Positions 42,566 to 51,462 of a stretch of 51,909 bases of DNA are shown here, one piece after another. Every line of letters starts with the position of its first letter. Positions within the stretch are counted from its first letter, which is position 1. A program made the translations under genes and the position numbers. The notes under the pieces are model-generated. The model did not search any database and was not told the DNA's origin. It was given only the letters and a program-made list of their open reading frames with translations. This stretch comes from Collinsella aerofaciens (lineage in GTDB: Bacteria; Actinomycetota; Coriobacteriia; Coriobacteriales; Coriobacteriaceae): positions 1 to 51,909 of the forward strand of contig CAJMJM010000002.1 in NCBI GenBank assembly GCA_905213725.1, in the 5' to 3' direction.

Positions 42566-44466
42566 TTGAGTGTCGGGGCGTTTCCTTTAGCTATGACGGT
42601 GCCGTACCGGCGCTCGACGGCGTCGATCTGAATATCGAGGACGGCGAGTTTTTCTGCATCCTCGGTGGCAATGGGTCGGGCAAGTCGACGTTTGCCAAGC
42701 ATCTGAATGCGCTGTTGCAGCCCGATGCGGGCACGGTACGCATCAACGGCATGGATGCGTCCGACCCCGAGCTGGTCTACGACATTCGTTCGACCGCGGG
42801 CATGGTATTCCAGAATCCCGACGACCAGCTGGTGGCAACGCTTGTCGAAGATGACGTTGCGTTTGGTCCCGAAAACCTTGGCGTGCCATCGGCGCAAATT
42901 GCGCAGCGCGTACGCGAGGCGCTGAAGGGTGTGGGCCTGGTGGGCTTTGAGCGCCACGAGACCCATGCGCTTTCGGGCGGCCAAAAGCAGCGCGTGGCGC
43001 TTGCCGGCGTGCTCGCCATGGAACCGCGCGTGCTCATATTGGACGAGGCTTCCTCGATGCTCGATCCGCGTGGACGCAAGGGCCTCATGAAGGCTTGCCG
43101 CGCGTTGCACGCTCGCGGCATGACCATCGTGATGATTACGCACTTTATGGAGGAGGCTGCCGAGGCCGATCGTGTCGCCGTGTTTCAGACGGGACGAGTT
43201 GCCATGCTGGGCACGCCCGATGAGATTCTGACGCGGGCGAATGAACTCGTTCAGCTCAACCTTGACATGCCAGAGTCGTGCCGTTTGGGCATGGCACTTC
43301 GTGCGGAGGGCGTGCCCGTTTGCGCGCAGGTACGTGAGGCGGATATGGTCGCCGAGATTGCGCAGGCTTATGCCGAGCGAAGTGGGGCAGGCATCGCGGG
43401 GCAGTCTTCCGTATCCCAGTCGGAAATCGCTGACGGCACTGTTCCGGTAGACAACGAGGGCAACGCGTCGGAGCCCGTCATCGAGCTATCCCATGTTTCG
43501 TACAGTTATTCGCTCAGTCCGCGCGAGCGCCGCCGCTGGCATAAGCGCTCGGCCACTGCGGGCAAATCGAGCAAACAGGCTCTCTGGGGAAACGACCCAA
43601 GCAGCCCGTGGGCGCTGCGCGATGTATCGCTGACGGTGCGTCGCGGCGAGTTCCTGGGCTTGGCAGGTCATACCGGTTCGGGTAAGTCGACGCTGGTCCA
43701 GCATCTCAACGGTTTGATTCGCCCCCAGGAGGGATCCGTTCGCGCGCTGGGGCTCGATCTGTCAAACAAGAAAGACGCCGCCGCGGTTAAGGCCAAGGTC
43801 GGCGTGGTGTTTCAATATCCTGAGCGTCAGCTGTTTGCCGAAACCGTGGCGCAGGACGTGGCGTTTGGTCCGCATAACCTTGGCTTGCCGCAAGATGAAG
43901 TCGACCGTCGTGTCGAGTCATCGCGCTCACGCGTGGGCCTCGACCTTTCCACGGTCGGCGACAAGAGTCCCTTTGAGCTTTCGGGCGGTCAGCAACGGCG
44001 TGTGGCATTCGCCGGCGTGCTCGCCAGGGAGCCCGAAGTCCTGGTGCTCGATGAGCCCATGGCGGGGCTCGATCCGGCTGCGCGCAGGGATTTCCTTGAG
44101 CTAATCGATCGGCTCCATCGCGAGGGCCTGACCGTTGTCATGGTTTCGCACAGCATGGATGACCTGGCCAATTGCTGCGACCGCATCGTCGTAATGAACG
44201 AAGGCGCGGTGTTTGCCGAGGGAACCCCCGCGCAGGTGTTTGCGCATGCCGATGAGCTCAAGTCGATCGGCTTGGGCGTTCCCGCCGCCCAGCGTATGGC
44301 GCTGGCGCTTACGGAGGTGGGCGTGCCGCTGCGTCGCGGCGGGCTCTATACGGTTGAGTCGCTGGCAGGCGAGTTGGTGGACCTGCTAATCGGTCGCTCG
44401 GGCGGTCCTTCTAACGTCGCGGACATTGCTAAATCCAAGACGGTCGCGCGAGAGGAGGGCTGCTGA
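42562..44466 (+). CDS. Fused two-domain ECF transporter ATPase (EcfA-EcfA')
   Basis: A 634-residue protein holding two ABC ATPase domains in one chain, where most bacteria have separate EcfA1 and EcfA2. Domain 1 has GGNGSGKST (about 34-42), LSGGQKQRVALAG (about 137) and LILDEASSMLD. Domain 2 has GHTGSGKST (about 369), LSGGQQRRVAFAG (about 473) and LVLDEPMAGLD. Both carry the FQNPDDQL/FQYPERQLF Q-loops typical of ECF ATPases. A linker of about 80 residues separates the domains. It energises uptake through RibU, and possibly through other S components elsewhere. It overlaps ribU by four bases and ecfT by one. Confidence 0.92.
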   Translation: MIECRGVSFSYDGAVPALDGVDLNIEDGEFFCILGGNGSGKSTFAKHLNALLQPDAGTVRINGMDASDPELVYDIRSTAGMVFQNPDDQLVATLVEDDVAFGPENLGVPSAQIAQRVREALKGVGLVGFERHETHALSGGQKQRVALAGVLAMEPRVLILDEASSMLDPRGRKGLMKACRALHARGMTIVMITHFMEEAAEADRVAVFQTGRVAMLGTPDEILTRANELVQLNLDMPESCRLGMALRAEGVPVCAQVREADMVAEIAQAYAERSGAGIAGQSSVSQSEIADGTVPVDNEGNASEPVIELSHVSYSYSLSPRERRRWHKRSATAGKSSKQALWGNDPSSPWALRDVSLTVRRGEFLGLAGHTGSGKSTLVQHLNGLIRPQEGSVRALGLDLSNKKDAAAVKAKVGVVFQYPERQLFAETVAQDVAFGPHNLGLPQDEVDRRVESSRSRVGLDLSTVGDKSPFELSGGQQRRVAFAGVLAREPEVLVLDEPMAGLDPAARRDFLELIDRLHREGLTVVMVSHSMDDLANCCDRIVVMNEGAVFAEGTPAQVFAHADELKSIGLGVPAAQRMALALTEVGVPLRRGGLYTVESLAGELVDLLIGRSGGPSNVADIAKSKTVAREEGC

Positions 44467-45266
44467 TGGAGGCGTTTTCGTTTGGCAGCTACTATCCCGG
44501 CGATAGTGCAATCCACCGCCTGGACCCGCGAACCAAGTTGCTCTTGGGCTTTGTGTTTCTGATCACGACGCTCACGGTCAGTGGCTTCCGCGGACTGGCC
44601 CCGGTCGCAATTTTCGTTGTGCTGACCTATGCCGTGTCTCGGGTGCCGGTTCGTCGCGTTCTGTCGTCGATGGCGCCGCTGCTGGCAATCGTCGTCGTGG
44701 TCGCGGTGCTCAACTTGTTTACCGATCAGAGTGGGCGCATCCTGTGGCAGCTCGGCTTTCTGCAGATAAGCGAGGGCTGACTGCGTACTGCCGCCTTTAT
44801 GGCGTGTCGCCTGACGTTGATGATGGCCGGTATGAGCGCCATTACACTCACCACGCCGACGCTCGACCTCACCGCGGGCTTTGAGCGCCTGCTCGCGCCG
44901 CTTGCGCGTGTGGGACTTCCTGCGCACGAGCTCGGCATGATCATGGGTATCGCGCTACGCTTTATGCCGCAGTTCGCTACCGAGATGAAGCAGACGGCCG
45001 ATGCACAGGCAAGCCGCGGTGCGCGCGTGACGGGCGGTCCGCTCGGTGGCGTACGCATGCTCGGCAGTGTGGCGATCCCGCTGTTCACCGGCGTGTTCCG
45101 CCATGCCGAGACGCTGTCTGCTGCCATGGATGCACGCTGCTATCATGGCGAGCAGGGCCGCACGCGCCTGCATGCGCTTACGTTTGGCCGCGGCGATGCG
45201 TTGGCGGCGGTGGTGACGGCGTTGCTGCTCATCTGCGTCATCGTCATCAACCTTCAACTTGTTTAG
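44466..45266 (+). pseudogene. ECF transporter T component interrupted by an in-frame TGA
   Basis: One frame of 266 codons whose two parts both match EcfT. The first 104 codons have HRLDPRTKLLLGFVF and helices as far as NLFTDQSGRILWQLGFLQISEG. After TGA at 44778-44780 the same frame resumes LRTAAFMACRLTLMMAG, TLTTPTLDLTAGFERLL, then the coupling-helix region ALRFMPQFATEMKQTADAQASRGA. EcfT links the S component to the ATPases through two Ala-Arg-Gly-type motifs, which lie in the second part. GGA or CGA to TGA is the simplest change. Unless suppressed, this transporter module has no working T component. It may instead be a base-call error. Confidence 0.82.
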
Positions 45267-45296
45267 GCGCGATTCGAGCGCAAGAAAGGGGTCCCT

Positions 45297-45743
45297 ATGA
45301 CCGACAACGACCGCACGGCTCAGCTTGAGCGCGCCTGTTCGTATCTCAGGCGCATTCCGGCGTGGTATCTGGCCACGACCGATGTGGCCGACGGACATCA
45401 GCCCCGCGTGAGACCGTTTTCGTTTGCCATGGTCGATGACGGTAAACTGTGGTTTTGTACGTCGCGCGACAAAGATATGTGGGCGGAGCTGAGCGCGAAT
45501 CCCAAGTTTGAGCTCTCGGGCTGGAAGCCGGGGGAATGTTGGATCGTATTGACCGGCGAAGCCGCACTTGAGGACGACGCAGTTGCGAGCGACAAGGTGC
45601 GTCAAGCGGGTTTTAAGCACATGGTGGGCATTGGCGAGGAACACGAGAGTGCCAACGACGGCCGCCTTGCTTTCTTTTCGGTCCGCAACATTGCCGCGCG
45701 CTTCTGTGATATCGACGGCAGCGAGGAGCGCCTGGAGCTCTAG
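45297..45743 (+). CDS. PPOX-fold (pyridoxamine 5'-phosphate oxidase family) protein 1
   Basis: A 148-residue flavin-binding split-barrel protein: RIPAWYLATTDVADGHQPRVRPFSFAM, then DGKLWFCTSRDKDMWAEL and ELSGWKPGECWIVLTGEA. The arginine in PRVRPF and the SRDK stretch are where FMN phosphate binds in this fold. Such small members act as FMN reductases or F420/heme-type oxidoreductases; the reaction is not known here. AAGAAAGGGG precedes the ATG. It is followed by a second member of the family, probably an ancient duplication. Confidence 0.8.
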   Translation: MTDNDRTAQLERACSYLRRIPAWYLATTDVADGHQPRVRPFSFAMVDDGKLWFCTSRDKDMWAELSANPKFELSGWKPGECWIVLTGEAALEDDAVASDKVRQAGFKHMVGIGEEHESANDGRLAFFSVRNIAARFCDIDGSEERLEL

Positions 45744-45787
45744 CTCGCACAAACCGGGCTCCCAAACTAGCTAGTACAGGAGGAAAC

Positions 45788-46198
45788 GTGGACGGATTGA
45801 ATACGGTGTTGGAGTATCTGACGTCGGTGCCGGCATGGTATTTGGCGACGAGCGTTGACGGACAGCCTCATGTGCGTCCGTTTTCGTTTGCGCAGATCCA
45901 GGATGGCAAGCTGTGGTTTGTAACAGCGCGCACCAAAGATGTGTGGCAAGAGCTGCTGCAAAACCAGCGCTTTGAGGCCACGAGTTGGTGGCCGGGCCAT
46001 GGCTGGCTCATCTTGCGCGGGCGTGCCGGCTTGGATGACCGGGCTTTAGACGAAATGCGCGAAGCCGGGTGGAAGCATCTAGAGCACCTGGGCGAGCACT
46101 ATGAGGGGCCTAACGACCCCACGCTCGTCTTCTTTAGCGTCGAGGATCCCGAGGCTTTTATCTGCAATCACGACGAATGGGTGCCGGTCGAGCTCTAG
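45788..46198 (+). CDS. PPOX-fold (pyridoxamine 5'-phosphate oxidase family) protein 2
   Basis: A 136-residue protein similar to its upstream neighbour: SVPAWYLATSVDGQPHVRPFSFAQI, DGKLWFVTARTKDVWQEL, and GLDDRALDEMREAGWKHLEH where the first has DEDDAVASDKVRQAGFKHM-like sequence. It has the same FMN-binding split barrel. A GTG start follows AGGAGGAAAC and is well supported. The 44-base gap suggests one transcript with the first copy. Placed after a riboflavin importer, both could be flavin users, but that is inference. Confidence 0.8.
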   Translation: MDGLNTVLEYLTSVPAWYLATSVDGQPHVRPFSFAQIQDGKLWFVTARTKDVWQELLQNQRFEATSWWPGHGWLILRGRAGLDDRALDEMREAGWKHLEHLGEHYEGPNDPTLVFFSVEDPEAFICNHDEWVPVEL

Positions 46199-46235
46199 CC
46201 AGCTGGCTCATCCTAACAACTTGGTTTTCGCATGG

Positions 46236-46289
46236 GCGGGCCCCGTATTGCCCGGCGCCGTTAGGAGCGCCGGTCAATACGGGGCCCGC
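46236..46289 (+). terminator. Long hairpin after the PPOX genes
   Basis: GCGGGCCCCGTATTG pairs exactly with CAATACGGGGCCCGC, and inside it CCGGCGC pairs with GCGCCGG, with one mismatch between them and an 8-base loop. That makes a 22-bp stem. The following sequence, TCCATTTGTC, is a weak T-run. Confidence 0.75.
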
Positions 46290-46334
46290 TCCATTTGTCA
46301 ATTCCTTCAAGCGAATGTGTCGGGAATGTTTCAA

Positions 46335-46371
46335 TGCATGAATATGCAAGCCATTTACGTGTTCATGCATC
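46335..46371 (+). promoter_or_regulatory. ARG-box operator before argC
   Basis: TGCATGAATATGCA (46335-46348) fits the ArgR consensus TGNAT-N4-ATNCA, and a second partial site, TGTTCATGCAT, lies 12 bases on (to 46370). Paired boxes upstream of argC are the usual arrangement for an ArgR hexamer. TGCTAAAGT (46378-46386) may be an extended -10 box. Confidence 0.6.
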
Positions 46372-46455
46372 TTTTGGTGCTAAAGTTTCAACCCACTTCA
46401 TAACGACCGCTGCGAAATGCGCATCGGTGCATAAATCGCAGACAAGGAGTCTGAT

Positions 46456-47526
46456 ATGTCTTTGAAGGTTGGAATCGTCGGCGCGGCTGGATATGCCGGC
46501 GCCGAACTCATTCGCCTCATGCTTGGCCATCCCGAGTTTGAACTTGTTGCCATTACGTCCAACGCCGATGCCGGCCAGCCGCTGTCCGCGGTGTATCCGA
46601 GCTTTGCTGGCGTGAGCGATCTGGTTTTCACCACGCATGACGCCCCCGAGCTCAAGAGCTGCGATGCGGTTTTTCTTGCCGTGCCGCACACGGCTGCCAT
46701 GGCACAGGTGCCCGCGCTGCTTGCCGCGGGCGTTTCCTGCTTTGATCTTTCGGCCGATTACCGTCTGAGCGACGCGTCCGTCTTTGAGGCATGGTATGCC
46801 GCTGAGCACACGAGCCCCGAGTTGCTCAAGACCCGCGCTTTTGGCCTGCCCGAGCTGTTCTGTCAGGACTTAGAGACTGCTGCTTCCAGCCATGCCGCCG
46901 GAAAGCCCGTGTTGGTCGCCTGCGCCGGCTGCTATCCCACCGCAACGAGCCTTGCAGCCGCTCCTGCCGTGCGTGCGGGCTGGGTGGCCGAGAGCGGTCC
47001 CGTGATCGTTGACGCTATCAGCGGCGTGACGGGTGCCGGCAAGTCCTGTAACGCCCGCACCCATTTTTGCAGCGCGGACGAGAACCTGGAAGCCTATGGC
47101 GTGGGCAAGCATCGTCATACGCCCGAGATCGAGCAGATACTCGGCCTAGCCGACCGCATCGTCTTCACCCCGCACTTGGCACCGCTCAAGCGCGGCCTGC
47201 TTTCCACGGTGACGATGCCGCTCGCGCCGCAGGCTCTCGACGCGCTGGTTCTTGAGGATGTCGTCGACCATTACAAGAAGTTTTACGCCGGTCGCACCTT
47301 TGTGCGCGTGCTCGATGCCGGCCAGCAGCCCAAGACGGCTTCGGTCGTCGGTACCAATGCCGCCCAGATTGGCCTTGCGCTCAACAAGCGTGCAGGCGTG
47401 CTGGTGGCGACGGGCGCCATCGACAATTTGTGCAAGGGTGCTGCGGGCCAGGCGGTCCAGTGCGCCAACATCGTTTTTGGCTTTGACGAGCGACGAGGCT
47501 TGCTCACAGTGGCGTGCCCGGTGTAG
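46456..47526 (+). CDS. argC: N-acetyl-gamma-glutamyl-phosphate reductase
   Basis: A 356-residue cytoplasmic enzyme that reduces N-acetylglutamyl phosphate to the semialdehyde with NADPH, the third step of arginine synthesis. It has the Rossmann motif GAAGYAGAEL (9-18), the catalytic cysteine in ACAGCYPTAT (Cys159) and the KHRHTPEIEQ histidine region. GAIDNLCKGAAGQAVQ near the C-terminus is a family signature. The length is normal. It is the first gene of argCJBD, behind the ARG-box region. AAGGAG precedes the ATG. Confidence 0.95.
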   Translation: MSLKVGIVGAAGYAGAELIRLMLGHPEFELVAITSNADAGQPLSAVYPSFAGVSDLVFTTHDAPELKSCDAVFLAVPHTAAMAQVPALLAAGVSCFDLSADYRLSDASVFEAWYAAEHTSPELLKTRAFGLPELFCQDLETAASSHAAGKPVLVACAGCYPTATSLAAAPAVRAGWVAESGPVIVDAISGVTGAGKSCNARTHFCSADENLEAYGVGKHRHTPEIEQILGLADRIVFTPHLAPLKRGLLSTVTMPLAPQALDALVLEDVVDHYKKFYAGRTFVRVLDAGQQPKTASVVGTNAAQIGLALNKRAGVLVATGAIDNLCKGAAGQAVQCANIVFGFDERRGLLTVACPV

Positions 47527-47555
47527 CACATTCGATTGTTAGCGATTTGGTAGTC

Positions 47556-47635
47556 GGGTATCGAGTTGGGCGCCACTTTTAAGCTGGTCTAGTAGTTGCG
47601 ACCGGTATGGCGTGCCAGCCGATGCCCGCTTTTTT
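47556..47635 (+). terminator. Possible attenuator or terminator between argC and argJ
   Basis: GGGTATCG (47556-47563) can pair with CGATGCCC (47620-47627), with weaker inner pairing of GGCGCC and GGCGTGCC, followed by six T residues (47630-47635). It would reduce transcription into argJBD, but the stem is imperfect. Confidence 0.35.
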
Positions 47636-47661
47636 GTTTGATATAAGGAGTCGTAGGGACG

Positions 47662-48930
47662 ATGAACACCGACCTGATTGATATCAAGATTCGCGCCGTC
47701 GAGGGCGGCGTTACGGCGGCTGCCGGCTTTAAGGCCGCAGGAATCCATGCGGGATTCCGGAAGAATCACGAGCGCATGGACTATGCGCTCGTCGTGCCTG
47801 ATAAACCCAGTCCCGGCGCCGGCGTGTTTACGACCAACCGCTTTTGTGCGGCGCCCGTGCAGGTGAGCCGTGCCAACCTGGGCGGTGCGGACAAGGGCTA
47901 TGGCATTATCGCCGGTGTTTCGGTCAACTCTGGCAATGCCAACGCCGCCACGGGTGAGACAGGCCTTGCATGCGCGCGCGAGACGTGCAGCATCGCATCG
48001 CAGGTCATCGGCTGCGAGCCCCAACAGATCCTGGTTGCCTCCACGGGTGTGATCGGGCAGATTCTGCCGATCGACACGTTTGAGACCGCCATTCCTGCTG
48101 CCTACGAGGCACTCTCCGCCCACGGTGGCGCCGATGCCGCTCGCGCCATCATGACGACCGACACGCACTCCAAGGAGTACGCCGTGTCCTACGTCAGTGA
48201 GGCCGCGGGTCATGCGGGCAATGTCTATACGGTAGGCGGAATGTGCAAGGGCTCGGGCATGATCATGCCCAACATGGCCACCATGATCGCAGTTATCACC
48301 ACCGATGCCCACGTCGAGCCTGCGGCACTTCATGCCCTACTGCTCTCGACCGTCAAGCAGACCTTTAACAAGGTAACGGTCGATTCCGACACCTCGACCA
48401 ACGACACCTGCATCATGCTTGCCTCCGGCGCCGCTGCCGCAGATGCCGAGCCTATCGTCGAGGGCTCCGATGCCTTCGACGAGTTGGCATTTGCCGTGCA
48501 CGAGGTGTGCGAGAGCCTGGCGCGCAATATCGCCGCCGATGGTGAGGGCGCATCCAAGCTTGTTACGGTCAACGTTACCGGCGCCGTGAACGACGAGGAG
48601 GCCGATATCGCCGCCCGTGCCGTTGCCAACTCGCCGCTCGTCAAGACCTGCATCGCCGGCCACGACTGCAACTGGGGCCGTGTTGCTATGGCGCTTGGCA
48701 AGTGCGGCGTTAAGTTTAATCAGGAAGACGTTTCCATCGACATGATGGGCATGCCTGTCTGTCGCGACGGTCTGACTGTTCCCTTTGACGAGGACGAGGC
48801 TCTACGACGTTTCGAGGCGCCCGAGATCGTGATCTCGGCCGACCTGGGCGCAGGCGACGCGGCAACGACCGTGTGGACCTGCGACCTCACGCATGAATAC
48901 ATCTCCATCAACGGCGACTACCGTTCCTAG
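47662..48930 (+). CDS. argJ: Bifunctional ornithine acetyltransferase / N-acetylglutamate synthase
   Basis: A 422-residue enzyme that moves acetyl from N-acetylornithine to glutamate, recycling the acetyl group in arginine synthesis; some members also use acetyl-CoA. The self-cleavage site is in KGSGMIMPNMATM, with Thr207 as the new N-terminal nucleophile of the beta chain. TTDTHSKEYAV and SDTSTNDTCIMLASG are further family signatures, and it ends YISINGDYRS as usual. Whether it is mono- or bifunctional cannot be read from the sequence; no argA or argE is in the window. ATAAGGAG precedes the ATG. Confidence 0.95.
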   Translation: MNTDLIDIKIRAVEGGVTAAAGFKAAGIHAGFRKNHERMDYALVVPDKPSPGAGVFTTNRFCAAPVQVSRANLGGADKGYGIIAGVSVNSGNANAATGETGLACARETCSIASQVIGCEPQQILVASTGVIGQILPIDTFETAIPAAYEALSAHGGADAARAIMTTDTHSKEYAVSYVSEAAGHAGNVYTVGGMCKGSGMIMPNMATMIAVITTDAHVEPAALHALLLSTVKQTFNKVTVDSDTSTNDTCIMLASGAAAADAEPIVEGSDAFDELAFAVHEVCESLARNIAADGEGASKLVTVNVTGAVNDEEADIAARAVANSPLVKTCIAGHDCNWGRVAMALGKCGVKFNQEDVSIDMMGMPVCRDGLTVPFDEDEALRRFEAPEIVISADLGAGDAATTVWTCDLTHEYISINGDYRS

Positions 48931-49011
48931 ATTCCAGGCATGCTGCGCATCTTGCCGCGATTGCGGACGGCGGAGTACGGCGCGATAACGATACGAAAGA
49001 CGAGGCAGATT

Positions 49012-49992
49012 ATGAAATTCGCACGCGATTGTCGTTCGAGCGAATCCAACGAAGCAACCGCGCAGCTGCTGTTCGAAGCGCTGCCGTGGATTAAGAACCT
49101 GACCGGCAAGACGGTTGTTATCAAATATGGCGGAGCCGCCATGGTTGATGAGCAGCTGCGCCGCGACGTGATGAGCGACATCGTTTTGCTCAAGATCATC
49201 GGTATGCGTCCCGTCATCGTGCATGGCGGCGGCAAGGCTATCAACGAGGCGCTGAGCCATTACGATATTCCCGTCGAGTTTAAGAACGGCCAGCGCGTGA
49301 CCACGCCGGCGACTATGGATATCGTGCGCGAGGTGCTGGGCGGCAAGGTCAACCAAGAGCTGGTTGCTGCCATCAACCACCACGGCAACCTGGCCGTGGG
49401 CGTGTCGGGCAGCGATGCCGGCACCCTTATCGCCGAGCCACTCGACCCAGAGCTCGGCCGCGTAGGCAAGGTCACGCACGTCAACACCGACTATATCGAG
49501 CGCCTGCTCGATAGCGAGTACATCCCCGTCATCGCTACCGTCGCGGCGGGGGAGGACGGCGGTTTCTTCAACATCAACGCCGACACCGCCGCCGGTGCCG
49601 TTGCCGCGGCGCTCCACGCGCATAAGGCAATCTTTTTGACCGACGTCGATGGCCTGTACAAGGACTTTAGCGACAAGGACTCGCTTATCTCCAACCTAAC
49701 GCTCGACGAGGTCAACGAAATGCTCTACGGCGGCGAGGTCGATAAGGGCATGATTCCCAAGCTGCGCGCGGCCGTCGATGCGCTTACCGGCGGCGTATTT
49801 CGTGCCCACATCATTAACGGTACTACGCCGCATTCGCTGCTCCTGGAGCTGCTGACCGATGCCGGCGTCGGCACCGTGATCCATTCCACCGAGACGGCTT
49901 ACGAGTTCGATACGCATCCGCATCCGCTTTCGACGTTTGCTGCGCGTCTGACCGAGAACCTTGACGAGGTCGAGAAGCTTCAGACGGTCTAG
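49012..49992 (+). CDS. argB: Acetylglutamate kinase
   Basis: A 326-residue amino acid kinase that phosphorylates N-acetylglutamate, normally the feedback-regulated step. Motifs are VIKYGGAAM with the catalytic lysine, IVHGGGKAIN, and FNINADTAAGAVAAALHAHKAIFLTDVDGLY. The N-terminal helix before the core (about 15-30) is of the type found in arginine-sensitive hexameric enzymes. The last 30 residues (THPHPLSTFAARLTENLDEV) extend beyond most homologues. The ATG at 49012 is chosen because the sequence before it has no similarity to ArgB. The ribosome site is GACGAGG. Confidence 0.93.
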   Translation: MKFARDCRSSESNEATAQLLFEALPWIKNLTGKTVVIKYGGAAMVDEQLRRDVMSDIVLLKIIGMRPVIVHGGGKAINEALSHYDIPVEFKNGQRVTTPATMDIVREVLGGKVNQELVAAINHHGNLAVGVSGSDAGTLIAEPLDPELGRVGKVTHVNTDYIERLLDSEYIPVIATVAAGEDGGFFNINADTAAGAVAAALHAHKAIFLTDVDGLYKDFSDKDSLISNLTLDEVNEMLYGGEVDKGMIPKLRAAVDALTGGVFRAHIINGTTPHSLLLELLTDAGVGTVIHSTETAYEFDTHPHPLSTFAARLTENLDEVEKLQTV

Positions 49993-50061
49993 CTGACCCG
50001 CAGCCGCCCCATTCCTGCACCCATAGCCCCGCGCCGTCTGGCGCCCAACGAAAGGCATCCC

Positions 50062-51345
50062 ATGTCACTTGCAGCTCAGCAATCGCTTGAATCCCATTAC
50101 GTTATGCATACCTTTGGCCGCTCTCCGGTCGAGTTTGTCGAGGGTCACGGCATGAAGCTCACCGGCGACGATGGCCGTGAGTACCTCGACTTTCTTGCCG
50201 GCATCGGCGTGTGCAGTCTAGGTCATGGCGACCCGGCTGTGCTCTCGGCGCTCGAGGCACAGACCAAAAAGCTCATGCATGTCTCCAATTACTTCTACAT
50301 TGAGCAGCGCGGACAGGTCGCGGCGCTGCTGTCCAAGCTTGCTAACGACGACGTAGATGGTGCGCGCGTGCTTGCCGATGCCATTGCCGCCGGCGATGAG
50401 ACCACGGCAGCTGCTCTTGGTGCCCCGGCTGCGGATGAGCAGGTTTGGGAGACCTTCTTTGCCAACTCTGGCGCCGAGGCCAACGAGGGCTCGATGAAGC
50501 TCGCGCGCCTGTACGCCAAGCGTGCCGGTAATGGCGGCAACACCATCGTGTGCATGCGCGGCGGCTTCCACGGCCGTACGCTCGAGACCATTGCCGCCAC
50601 CATGCAGGATTGGCTGCAGGACAGCTTCCGCCCGCTGCCGGGTGGCTTTGTGGCCTGCACGCCCAACGATGTGGATGAGCTGCGTGCGATCTTTAAGCAG
50701 CTGGGGAGCGAAATTTGTGCCGTGATGCTCGAGCCGATCCAGGGTGAGAGCGGTGTGCATCCCATGACCGAGGAGTTTATGGCTACGGCGCGCGACCTGG
50801 CACACGAAGTGGGCGCCGTGCTTATCGCCGACGAGGTCCAGTGCGGCATCTTCCGCTCCGGCAAGCCGTTTGCGTTCCAGACCTATGGCGTGGAGCCCGA
50901 CATCATGAGCCTTGCCAAGGGCATTGCTGATGGCGTGCCCATGGGTGCCGTCGTGGCGAAGAAGGAGATTGCCGACGTGTTTAAGCCGGGCGACCACGGC
51001 TCGACCTTTGGCGGTAGCTGCTTGGCCATCGCGGCGTGTGCCGCGACGCTCTCCGCGCTTGTGCGTGGCGATTATGCCGAGCATGCTGCCAAGGTGGGTG
51101 CCTATATGGAGGCAAAGCTCGCCAAGCTGCCGCACGTGACCGAGGTACGTGGTCGCGGCTTGATGCTCGGCTGTGATTTGGATGATGCCGCGGGCGACGC
51201 GCATGGTGTTGTTGCCCGCGCGCTGGCCGCCGGTGCCGTGATCAACGCTACGGGTGCGCATACGCTGCGTTTCCTGCCGCCACTCGTCTGCGAGGAAGCC
51301 GACGTGGACAGTCTGATCGAGATCCTGTCGGGTGTTTTGGGCTAA
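50062..51345 (+). CDS. argD: Acetylornithine aminotransferase
   Basis: A 427-residue PLP enzyme of class III that makes N-acetylornithine from the semialdehyde. It has FLAGIGVCSLGHGDP, FFANSGAEANEGSMKLAR, IADEVQCGIFRSGKPFAFQ and the Schiff-base lysine in SLAKGIADGVPMG (Lys286). The segment between residues 92 and 128 (from NDDVDGARVLADAI to APAADEQ) is an insertion of about 30 residues before the SGAEANE motif, absent from typical ArgD. It is the last arg gene here; argF, argG, argH and argR are not in the window. AACGAAAGG precedes the ATG. Confidence 0.93.
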   Translation: MSLAAQQSLESHYVMHTFGRSPVEFVEGHGMKLTGDDGREYLDFLAGIGVCSLGHGDPAVLSALEAQTKKLMHVSNYFYIEQRGQVAALLSKLANDDVDGARVLADAIAAGDETTAAALGAPAADEQVWETFFANSGAEANEGSMKLARLYAKRAGNGGNTIVCMRGGFHGRTLETIAATMQDWLQDSFRPLPGGFVACTPNDVDELRAIFKQLGSEICAVMLEPIQGESGVHPMTEEFMATARDLAHEVGAVLIADEVQCGIFRSGKPFAFQTYGVEPDIMSLAKGIADGVPMGAVVAKKEIADVFKPGDHGSTFGGSCLAIAACAATLSALVRGDYAEHAAKVGAYMEAKLAKLPHVTEVRGRGLMLGCDLDDAAGDAHGVVARALAAGAVINATGAHTLRFLPPLVCEEADVDSLIEILSGVLG

Positions 51346-51462
51346 CGCGGCGCAATAACTCAATTTGGACCGAGTTCCGGACTGCTGGGTGTGTCATATG
51401 CGGCATGATTTGGCGATCCGGAGCCCGTTTTGTTGCTAATTTGCGATGGTCAAAAGTCCCTC

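Noticed and set aside
44778..44780. Selenocysteine recoding of the TGA in ecfT
   Set aside because: EcfT is not a known selenoprotein family and no bacterial SECIS-like hairpin is obvious just after the codon.
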